Assembly (NCBI GenBank): GCA_003218525.1
Contig: QHNU01000084.1
Coordinates: 1 to 6,771 of the forward strand
Reading direction: 5' to 3'
Origin: Verrucomicrobiota bacterium
Lineage (GTDB): Bacteria > Verrucomicrobiota > Verrucomicrobiia > Chthoniobacterales > UBA10450
DNA: 6,771 nt
The position numbers and the translations under genes were made by a program. Each line of letters opens with the position of its first letter. The first letter of the stretch is position 1. The notes under the pieces are model-generated. The model made no database searches, had not been told where the DNA came from, and worked only from the letters and a program-made list of their open reading frames with translations. This document shows, in pieces, positions 1-5,087 of this stretch.

Positions 1-1197
1 AGGCTGCCGGACGGACGCGGTCATTTCGGCGTTTACGGTGGGATGTTCGTTCCGGAAACGCTGGTGTCGGCGTTGCACGAACTCGTTCGGGAATACGAAC
101 GCGCCAAAAATGATTCCTCTTTTCAGGACGAACTCAGGCAATCGCTGCGCGATTTTGCCGGTCGCCCTACACCGCTCTATTTTGCCGAACGCCTGACGCA
201 GAAACTCGGCGGCGCGAAAATCTATCTCAAACGGGAGGATTTGCTTCACACCGGCGCGCATAAAATTAACAACACGCTTGGTCAGATTTTGCTCGCCCAG
301 CGGATGGGTAAGAGACGAATCATCGCCGAAACGGGCGCGGGCCAGCATGGTGTTGCCACAGCAACGGTCTCGGCCCGATTCGGATGCGAATGCGTCATCT
401 ATATGGGCGCGGTCGACATGGAGCGCCAGGCCCTGAACGTCGAGCGAATGAAATTTCTAGGTGCGAAAGTCGTTCCGGTCACGGCCGGTCAAGCCACATT
501 GAAGGAAGCGATCAATGAAGCAATGCGTGATTGGGTTACGAATACGCGCACCACTCATTATATATTAGGAAGCGCGCTTGGTTCTCATCCATATCCAATG
601 ATGGTACGCGACTTTCAGCGGGTGATCGGGGTTGAAACGCGCCGGCAAATTTTGGAACGCGAAGAACGCCTGCCCAACTTGCTCGTGGCGTGCGTCGGCG
701 GCGGCAGCAATGCCATCGGTTTGTTTCATCCCTTTCTGAATGATGAAAGCGTGCGCCTGGTCGGAGTTGAAGCGGGCGGCGAAGGGATTCGATCAGGCAA
801 ACACGCCGCACGTTTCCAAGGGGGTAGGCTCGGCGTGCTGCAAGGCACAAAAACATTCGTTCTGACAAATGCCGACGGCCAAATCGAGCTGACCCATTCG
901 GTTTCGGCCGGACTCGATTATGCCGGGGTTGGTCCAGAGCACAGCTATTTGCGCGATCTTGGCCGTGTTCAGTACGATTACGCCACCGACGAAGAAGCGC
1001 TCGCCGGTTTCAAATTGCTGTCGGAGACAGAGGGAATTATTCCGGCTTTGGAAACGGCGCACGCGGTCGCTTACGTGGCAAAAGTTGCGCCGCGCTTCGA
1101 GCCGAACGCGATCATGATCATGAACTGTTCCGGGCGCGGTGACAAAGACGTTGCCACGGCAGCGAAGCATTTCGCCGCCTCCAAAGCATCACCATGA
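1..1197 (+). CDS. trpB: Tryptophan synthase beta chain, 5' end cut by window edge
   Basis: TrpB is the PLP enzyme that condenses indole with L-serine to give L-tryptophan, normally in an alpha2-beta2 complex with TrpA in the cytoplasm. The frame is open from base 1. The codons before the first ATG (position 43) read GRGHFGVYGG, which matches the conserved N-terminal TrpB segment ending in GGM, so ATG 43 is internal and the true start lies left of the window. Counting from that Met, I see the PLP-lysine motif HTGAHKINN (Lys74), the catalytic glutamate in AETGAGQHG (Glu96), the phosphate-binding GGGSNA loop (219-224) and the C-terminal CSGRGDKD. The Lys-to-Glu spacing of 22 matches Salmonella TrpB K87/E109. 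The 398 visible codons are about the usual full length (~397), so little is missing. Its TGA stop overlaps the yicC start. No trpA follows. The HPYP loop reads LGSHPYP rather than the usual GPHPYP, a mild variation. Confidence 0.97.
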   Translation, partial: RLPDGRGHFGVYGGMFVPETLVSALHELVREYERAKNDSSFQDELRQSLRDFAGRPTPLYFAERLTQKLGGAKIYLKREDLLHTGAHKINNTLGQILLAQRMGKRRIIAETGAGQHGVATATVSARFGCECVIYMGAVDMERQALNVERMKFLGAKVVPVTAGQATLKEAINEAMRDWVTNTRTTHYILGSALGSHPYPMMVRDFQRVIGVETRRQILEREERLPNLLVACVGGGSNAIGLFHPFLNDESVRLVGVEAGGEGIRSGKHAARFQGGRLGVLQGTKTFVLTNADGQIELTHSVSAGLDYAGVGPEHSYLRDLGRVQYDYATDEEALAGFKLLSETEGIIPALETAHAVAYVAKVAPRFEPNAIMIMNCSGRGDKDVATAAKHFAASKASP

Positions 1198-2069
1198 GAA
1201 GCATGACCGGATATGGCCGCGGCGAAGCGGAGTGCGAAGGGGCGAAATTGAGCGTCGAACTCAGCACGGTGAATCGCAAGCAAAGCGAGATCGTGATTAA
1301 CTTGCCACGAGATCTGGCCGAGCTCGAAGCGCGAATCCGCCAGGCAATCAATGCCCGGATTTCGCGGGGGCGAACCAACGTTCTGGTGGCTTTGCATCAG
1401 GGCAGTAACGGAACGCGGCGGCTCGCACTCGATGTATCCCTGGCGCGCTCCTATCACAACGCCATGCGCGCGCTGCAAAAAGAGCTCGGCGCCCCCGGTG
1501 AAATTACCATCGACACCGTCTTGCAGGCGCCGGGGGTGATGCGTCCCCCAGAAGAAGCAATTGATGCCGACAAGGCCTGGCCGGCCGTGCAGCAAGCTCT
1601 CGAACGGGCGCTCGACGATTTGATCAAAATGCGGGAGCGTGAAGGCAAGCATCTAGCCCAGGACCTGATTCGGCGGTTGAAATCAATTCGCCAGCTGCTC
1701 AAAGAAATTCGCGGGCTCCATCCTGAAGTCGTCAAGAAAATTCGCGCCGCGCTCCTGGAACGAATCGAGAAGGCCGGCTTGGCCGCGGATGGGACGGACG
1801 ACCGCGTGGCCAAGGAAATTTTTCTTTTTGCCGATCGCTCCGATATTTCCGAGGAGCTGACCCGGCTCGAAAGCCACGTCGCGCAATTTGCCCATCATTT
1901 GCGCAAGCACGAACCGGTGGGGCGCGCCCTCGAATTTATTATCCAAGAGATTTTTCGCGAATTGAACACACTTGGCGCGAAAGCGAACGATGCCGTCATC
2001 GCCCAGCGCGTGGTAGCGTGCAAAACGGAGTTGGAGAAAATTCGGGAACAAGTGCAAAACCTTGAGTAA
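1194..2069 (+). CDS. yicC: YicC/YloC-family endoribonuclease
   Basis: The 291-aa product has the two hallmarks of the YicC/YloC family. The N-terminus MRSMTGYGRGE is the family signature. The C-terminal DUF1732 segment contains RELNTLGAKAND (about 255-266) and ends in IREQVQNLE, close to the E. coli YicC ending (MREQIQNIE). E. coli YicC is 287 aa, so this is full length. Family members have been reported as oligomeric endoribonucleases involved in RNA and sRNA turnover; the specific RNA targets here cannot be inferred. The middle (about 145-190) is rich in charged residues and probably helical. The ATG start shares an ATGA overlap with the trpB stop, and no Shine-Dalgarno is visible upstream, which suggests translational coupling. 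The gene ends inside the gmk start region. A yicC-gmk pairing is common in bacteria and supports the call. Confidence 0.94.
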   Translation: MRSMTGYGRGEAECEGAKLSVELSTVNRKQSEIVINLPRDLAELEARIRQAINARISRGRTNVLVALHQGSNGTRRLALDVSLARSYHNAMRALQKELGAPGEITIDTVLQAPGVMRPPEEAIDADKAWPAVQQALERALDDLIKMREREGKHLAQDLIRRLKSIRQLLKEIRGLHPEVVKKIRAALLERIEKAGLAADGTDDRVAKEIFLFADRSDISEELTRLESHVAQFAHHLRKHEPVGRALEFIIQEIFRELNTLGAKANDAVIAQRVVACKTELEKIREQVQNLE

Positions 2070-2673
2070 CCGATTCACCCGCTACGGCATTCTTTTTGTT
2101 GTTTCCGCCCCCTCCGGAGCGGGAAAGACCACGCTCTGCGACGCTCTCCGGCAAACACCTGATTTCGTTTACTCGGTTTCGTGTACAACCCGGCCGCCGC
2201 GCGCCGGGGAAATCGAAGGAGAAGATTACATTTTCCTTCCAGTCGACGAATTTTTAGCTCGGGTCAAAGCGGGTGAGTTTCTGGAGTACGCCAAAGTGCA
2301 TGAGCATTATTATGGAACTTTGCGTGAACCGCTGATCGAAAATCTGAAAAACGGCGTGGATGTGCTTATCGATATCGATACCCAAGGGGCAGCGGCGATC
2401 CGAAATTGCGGTGATGACTTTGTCCGGCGCTGCCTGGCCGATGTTTTCATTATGCCACCTGATCTCGACGAATTGCGGCGGCGTTTAACCAAACGGCGGA
2501 CCGAAATGGCCGAGCAGATCGAATTGCGTTTGCAAAACGCCGCGCGTGAAATGCAGCTCTGGCGCGACTATCGCTACACTATTATTAGCAAATCGATGGA
2601 GGAAGATTTGCAGAAATTCCGGCAGATCATGGGGGCGGAGCGAATTCTCAGCAGTCGACTAATTTTGCGGTGA
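2062..2673 (+). CDS. gmk: Guanylate kinase
   Basis: Guanylate kinase transfers phosphate from ATP to GMP, giving GDP for nucleotide pools. The 203-aa product has the P-loop SAPSGAGKT (15-23), the GMP-binding segment SVSCTTRPPRAGEIEGEDYIF (about 38-58), the Tyr-containing HEHYYGT (81-86) and the IDIDTQGA strand-loop (103-110). The lid region carries RRLTKRR (about 140-146). Length fits the family (about 200-210 aa). The start is TTG at 2062, since no other start in this frame gives a complete N-terminus before the P-loop. It overlaps the yicC stop by 8 nt, pointing to coupled translation. One oddity: the C-terminal motif usually read as V/I-x-N-D-D is TIISKSMEED here (173-182), so the usual Asn-Asp pair is absent. 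The P-loop and GMP site look intact, so I expect an active enzyme. The product ends in ILSSRLILR, with no fused domain. Confidence 0.95.
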   Translation: MSNRFTRYGILFVVSAPSGAGKTTLCDALRQTPDFVYSVSCTTRPPRAGEIEGEDYIFLPVDEFLARVKAGEFLEYAKVHEHYYGTLREPLIENLKNGVDVLIDIDTQGAAAIRNCGDDFVRRCLADVFIMPPDLDELRRRLTKRRTEMAEQIELRLQNAAREMQLWRDYRYTIISKSMEEDLQKFRQIMGAERILSSRLILR

Positions 2674-2691
2674 AAGAGCAAGCGCACACAC

Positions 2692-2775
2692 GTCATCCTG
2701 AGCGAATCGAAGGACCTCGCGAGCGTCCGCTCAGATTTTGCGAGATCCTACGCCGTCGGCACAGCTCGGGATGAC
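2692..2775. repeat. Palindromic intergenic repeat-like element
   Basis: This 84-bp element fills most of the gmk-coaC gap and is built as nested inverted repeats. The outer arms are gtcatcctgagcg (2692-2704) and agctcgggatgac (2763-2775), pairing at 11 of 13 positions. The inner arms are aggacctcgc (2711-2720) and gcgagatcct (2740-2749), pairing at 9 of 10. The apex gagcgtccgctc (2721-2732) is a further small inverted repeat. No T-run follows, so it is not a classical terminator. The wording (gtcatcctgagcgaa... with a matching inverted end) resembles dispersed palindromic repeats I know from several bacterial phyla, but only one copy lies in this window. Its multi-copy nature is therefore inferred. 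As RNA it could fold into a long hairpin in the gmk-coaC transcript and affect stability or read-through. Confidence 0.7.
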
Positions 2776-2816
2776 AGAGTTATCACACGAGCGATATTTC
2801 TACGGTAATTAGCAAA

Positions 2817-3398
2817 ATGGCGAGGAATCAAAAAGCAAAAGACCAGAAGACGATCGTCCTCGGTGTGACCGGTTCGATCGCAGCATACAAATCGGCCGAG
2901 CTGGTCAGCCTTTTGGTGAAACAAAGTCACAATGTCTTTGTCGTGATGACGGAGGACGCGGTCGAATTCATCACGCCGTTGACCTTGCAAACGCTCTCGA
3001 AGAATCCGGTGACGACCAGTTTCTACAACGAGAAAGAAAACTGGCGGCCGGGTCATATTGAGTTGGCCGACGAGGCCGACCTGTTCTTGGTCGCTCCGGC
3101 GACGGCACACGTCATCGCGGAGCTTGCCCATGGTCTGGCTCATCATCCTCTGACCGCGATCGCGCTCGCCACCCGCGCGCCGATTTTGATCGCGCCCGCA
3201 ATGAATGGAAAAATGTGGGAGCACCCCGCGACACAGGAAAACGTCGAGAAAATGAAATCCCGCGGTGTTGAGTTTATTGGGCCGGAAGCGGGAATGCTGG
3301 CGTGCGGTTACGAGGGCGTCGGTCGCCTATGGAAGGTCGAGGACATCGCCTTTCGAGCCGAATTTCTGGTGCGGCGGCACGACCGCTTGATCGCGTGA
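2817..3398 (+). CDS. coaC: Phosphopantothenoylcysteine decarboxylase (stand-alone CoaC flavoprotein)
   Basis: CoaC decarboxylates 4'-phosphopantothenoyl-cysteine to 4'-phosphopantetheine using FMN, in coenzyme A synthesis. The 193-aa product corresponds to the N-terminal half of the usual fused CoaBC (Dfp) protein. Visible motifs are LGVTGSIAAYKS (15-26, FMN binding), the active-site His80 in RPGHIEL, APATA (93-97), PAMN with Asn130, and Cys163 in LACGYEGVGR, the equivalent of the clamp Cys158 of E. coli Dfp. The ORF stops immediately after the decarboxylase domain, and its TGA overlaps the GTG start of coaB, so the two halves are separate genes in different frames. The ATG start follows an in-frame stop upstream and has no evident Shine-Dalgarno. 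The first ten residues (MARNQKAKDQ) are a polar extension. An alternative reading is a frameshifted coaBC fusion, but a clean stop/start overlap at a domain boundary argues for a genuine split. Confidence 0.93.
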   Translation: MARNQKAKDQKTIVLGVTGSIAAYKSAELVSLLVKQSHNVFVVMTEDAVEFITPLTLQTLSKNPVTTSFYNEKENWRPGHIELADEADLFLVAPATAHVIAELAHGLAHHPLTAIALATRAPILIAPAMNGKMWEHPATQENVEKMKSRGVEFIGPEAGMLACGYEGVGRLWKVEDIAFRAEFLVRRHDRLIA

Positions 3399-4030
3399 AG
3401 TTTGTCGTCACGGCTGGCCCGACGCGCGAGCCGATCGACCCCATCCGATTTCTCAGCAACCGCTCGTCCGGAAAAATGGGCTATGCGATCGCCAGCGCGG
3501 CCATTGAAGAAGGTCACGAAGTCATTCTCATTTCAGGTCCGGTCGCTCTTTCGCCGCCTGTGGCAGCAAGAGTCATTCAGGTAACGACAAGCGATGAAAT
3601 GTACGAGGCGGTACACGGCGCGCTCGCGAAAACTGACGTGCTGGTGATGTGCGCCGCTGTTGCTGATTACAAACCGGCGGCAACGGCGAAAGAGAAAATC
3701 AAGAAGCGTGACGAGGCGCTTTCGCTCGAGCTCGTTCCGACACGCGACATCTTAAAATCTCTGCCTAAAACGCGTGATTACTTCGTCGTCGGCTTTGCCG
3801 CCGAGACGGATGACGTAGAAAAACATGCCCGGGAAAAGCTTCGGCACAAAAATTGCAACATGATTGTGGCAAATGATGTCAGCGATTCAGCCAGCGGAAT
3901 GGAAAGCGACGAAAATGCCGTCACAATTTTTCTGGGCGACGGCGAAATGAAAAAGATTTCGCGCGCGCCAAAAGAAAAGATCGCGCGCGCGCTCGTGAAA
4001 ATTATTTTGGAAACATCAAAAAGGTTTTGA
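3395..4030 (+). CDS. coaB: Phosphopantothenate--cysteine ligase (stand-alone CoaB)
   Basis: CoaB activates 4'-phosphopantothenate with a nucleotide and joins it to cysteine, the step before CoaC. From the GTG at 3395 the product is 211 aa: VTAGPTREPIDP (5-16), the SNRSSGKMGYAIA nucleotide-binding loop (21-33, with Asn22), AAVADYKP (87-94), the KEKIKK catalytic-lysine segment (99-104) and GFAAET (133-138), then VANDVS (158-163). These appear in the order seen in the C-terminal half of E. coli Dfp. I chose GTG 3395 because the domain starts right there and it forms a GTGA overlap with the coaC stop. The ATG at 3302 in the same frame would add 31 residues of Arg/Pro-rich out-of-frame coaC sequence with no family match. 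The 3' end has two runs of alternating CG (about 3960-3992), encoded by Arg/Ala codons. Together with coaC it forms a two-subunit version of the usual bifunctional enzyme. Confidence 0.93.
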   Translation: MKFVVTAGPTREPIDPIRFLSNRSSGKMGYAIASAAIEEGHEVILISGPVALSPPVAARVIQVTTSDEMYEAVHGALAKTDVLVMCAAVADYKPAATAKEKIKKRDEALSLELVPTRDILKSLPKTRDYFVVGFAAETDDVEKHAREKLRHKNCNMIVANDVSDSASGMESDENAVTIFLGDGEMKKISRAPKEKIARALVKIILETSKRF

Positions 4031-4055
4031 CAAAAAAAACGCGTGGATGAATGAC
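4027..4055 (+). promoter_or_regulatory. Possible promoter for the small ORF unit
   Basis: A perfect TTGACA hexamer (4027-4032) covers the coaB stop codon and is followed by a run of eight A. At a 17-nt spacing the -10 candidate is AATGAC (4050-4055), only 3 of 6 to TATAAT. The strong -35 and weak -10 leave this tentative. It is the best promoter candidate ahead of the small ORF at 4127. Confidence 0.25.
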
Positions 4056-4075
4056 TCGTGTAAGTGAAGTCATTC
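4049..4075. repeat. Inverted repeat between coaB and the small ORF
   Basis: gaatgact (4049-4056) and agtcattc (4068-4075) are perfect 8-nt inverted copies around an 11-nt spacer. No T-tract follows, so it is not a Rho-independent terminator. It overlaps the possible -10 region and could be an operator or a 5' leader hairpin of the small transcript; the sequence does not decide. A second smaller hairpin, ccgc-gatt-gcgg, lies at 4095-4106. Confidence 0.5.
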
Positions 4076-4113
4076 CAAATCCTTCACAGACCCACCGCGA
4101 TTGCGGATTGAAA

Positions 4114-4120
4114 GGGGGGA
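4114..4120 (+). promoter_or_regulatory. Strong ribosome binding site of the small ORF
   Basis: The purine run ggggggA sits 7 nt (counted from the last G) before the ATG at 4127, an ideal distance for a Shine-Dalgarno. None of the other starts in this window has a comparable site. This is the main reason for treating the 19-codon ORF as translated. Confidence 0.65.
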
Positions 4121-4126
4121 TAGTCG

Positions 4127-4186
4127 ATGCCAGCAAAGAGAAAAAAGGCCGCTAAGAAAAAGGCAGCTAAGAAAAAGAAGCACTAA
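4127..4186 (+). CDS. 19-aa lysine/alanine-rich micro-protein, function unknown
   Basis: I do not recognise a named family. The ORF encodes MPAKRKKAAKKKAAKKKKH: ten Lys, one Arg, one His and five Ala out of 19, with no acidic residue and no hydrophobic residue beyond Met. The DNA holds an imperfect 15-bp tandem repeat, aaggccgctaagaaa (4145-4159) and aaggcagctaagaaa (4160-4174), one mismatch apart, giving a KKAAK periodicity. Evidence for translation is the strong Shine-Dalgarno 7 nt upstream, a clean ATG and TAA, and a strong terminator about 55 nt downstream with only a hairpin between. The composition resembles the basic tails of histone H1-like bacterial DNA-binding proteins (Hc1/Hc2, AlgP type), so binding to nucleic acid or ribosomes is plausible but inferred. 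It is too short for a signal peptide or membrane segment. Alternatives are a leader peptide that senses translation through its poly-Lys run, or a non-coding transcript with a chance ORF. Confidence 0.6.
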   Translation: MPAKRKKAAKKKAAKKKKH

Positions 4187-4204
4187 GCTCCTAGTGCGCT
4201 TCAC

Positions 4205-4225
4205 GGCAGCGATTGACTCGCTGCC
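4205..4225 (+). other. Perfect stem-loop downstream of the small ORF
   Basis: ggcagcga (4205-4212) pairs perfectly with tcgctgcc (4218-4225) around the 5-nt loop ttgac. It lies between the small ORF stop and the terminator and has no T-tract of its own (acaatcc follows). It may protect the 3' end of the small mRNA or be part of a structured RNA. Confidence 0.65.
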
Positions 4226-4241
4226 ACAATCCAAATTCAAC

Positions 4242-4275
4242 CCGGGAGGAGGATCGATTTCTCCTCCCGGTTTTT
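4242..4275 (+). terminator. Rho-independent terminator of the small ORF unit
   Basis: ccgggaggag (4242-4251) and ctcctcccgg (4261-4270) form a perfect 10-bp GC-rich stem with a 9-nt loop, directly followed by ttttt (4271-4275) and then ctttg. The geometry is textbook for + strand transcription. It ends the coaB/small-ORF transcript, so the phosphatase gene behind it needs its own promoter or read-through. Confidence 0.92.
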
Positions 4276-4336
4276 CTTTGGCTATGTTCTCGCGAAAGTT
4301 TTGGCGACAACAACAGGCCAACCGCTAGTGTTTCGC

Positions 4337-5083
4337 ATGAGGCATTATCTCGACGCCGCCGTCGCGGCCGCGCGCGCCGCGGGCGAGATGTTGCGGCACA
4401 ATTTCGAGAAGCCGTTACGGGTGAGCACGACAATGAAGCACGACATCAAACTCGAGATCGATGTCCGGGCTCAGGACTTGATCGCGCGCCTGCTCTTAGA
4501 AGAATTTCCACAACACGCTCTCTACGGAGAGGAGGGAACCGTCGGGGATCAGGCGAGTGAGTTCCAATGGGTGGTCGATCCGCTGGACGGTACCGTGAAT
4601 TACTTTTATGGGATTCCGCATTTCTGCGTCTCAGTCGCGTTGCGTCACGAGGCCGAAATTATCGTGGGCGTGATTTACGATCCGATCCGCGATGAGCTTT
4701 GGACCGGGCAAAAAGGAGAAGCGCCGACATTGAACGGCCGCGAATTCCGGGTCAGCGAACGAGTGGACTTGGCCGAGGCACTAGTTTCGGTCGGGTTGTC
4801 CAAGACCGGCATTACCATCGAAGCGGGAGTGCCACTCTTACAAACAATGGTCCATCGCGCGCGCAAGTGCCGGCTCCTCGGCAGCGCCGCTCTCGATATG
4901 GCCTACGTCGCTTGCGGCCGGATGGACGCCTATATTGAGCAAGGAATCAGTTTGTGGGACGTCGCCGCCGGGTGGATTCTGGTTGAAACTGCCGGCGGCT
5001 CGGTCGAGATGACGCCGCGTACCGACATGAAAGATCGTTACAGCGTGATTGCCTCCAACGGTGTCATTGACTTAAAACTTTGA
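4337..5083 (+). CDS. Inositol monophosphatase-family phosphatase
   Basis: The product belongs to the Mg-dependent IMPase/SuhB/HisN-type phosphatase family, which hydrolyses phosphate monoesters such as inositol-1-phosphate or histidinol phosphate. From ATG 4337 (248 aa) the motifs are GEEG (64-67, metal-binding Glu), WVVDPLDGTVNYFYG (78-92, with both metal-binding Asp) and ISLWDVAAGWILVETAGG (about 204-221, with the conserved WDxAAG Asp). Length fits the family (about 250-270). The start is uncertain. GTG 4328 and TTG 4301 lie upstream in the same frame (TTG 4301 gives 260 aa), and none has a clear Shine-Dalgarno. I prefer ATG 4337 because MRHYLDAAVAAARAAGEML is the usual family N-terminus and TTG 4301 is only 26 nt past the terminator tract. 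TATGTT (4283-4288) is a possible -10 without a convincing -35. ispF begins 4 nt after the stop. Substrate cannot be assigned from sequence alone. Confidence 0.92.
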   Translation: MRHYLDAAVAAARAAGEMLRHNFEKPLRVSTTMKHDIKLEIDVRAQDLIARLLLEEFPQHALYGEEGTVGDQASEFQWVVDPLDGTVNYFYGIPHFCVSVALRHEAEIIVGVIYDPIRDELWTGQKGEAPTLNGREFRVSERVDLAEALVSVGLSKTGITIEAGVPLLQTMVHRARKCRLLGSAALDMAYVACGRMDAYIEQGISLWDVAAGWILVETAGGSVEMTPRTDMKDRYSVIASNGVIDLKL

Positions 5084-5087
5084 TCGC

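Noticed and set aside
1071..1652. 193-codon minus-strand ORF opposite trpB and yicC
   Set aside because: It lies fully antisense to two well-supported genes, shows no family motif, and fits a shadow frame in GC-rich DNA.
3302..3394. Upstream ATG extending coaB by 31 codons
   Set aside because: The extension is out-of-frame coaC sequence with Arg/Pro-rich content, and the family domain begins right at GTG 3395.
3957..3992. Two runs of alternating CG near the coaB 3' end
   Set aside because: They encode ordinary Arg/Ala residues of the CoaB tail, and GC-rich coding readily produces them.
4141..4147. A AAA AAG slippery heptamer in frame in the micro-ORF (dnaX-type)
   Set aside because: A -1 shift meets a stop two codons later (after GGC CGC), giving only MPAKRKKGR. 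A-rich Lys codons make this motif by chance.
4145..4174. 15-bp tandem repeat considered as a CRISPR or minisatellite
   Set aside because: There are only two copies with no spacers, explained by the KKAAK peptide period.
4101..4328. 75-codon ORF across the micro-gene and terminator
   Set aside because: It starts without a ribosome site, runs through two hairpins and the terminator, and has no recognisable motif. It is a different frame of the same DNA.
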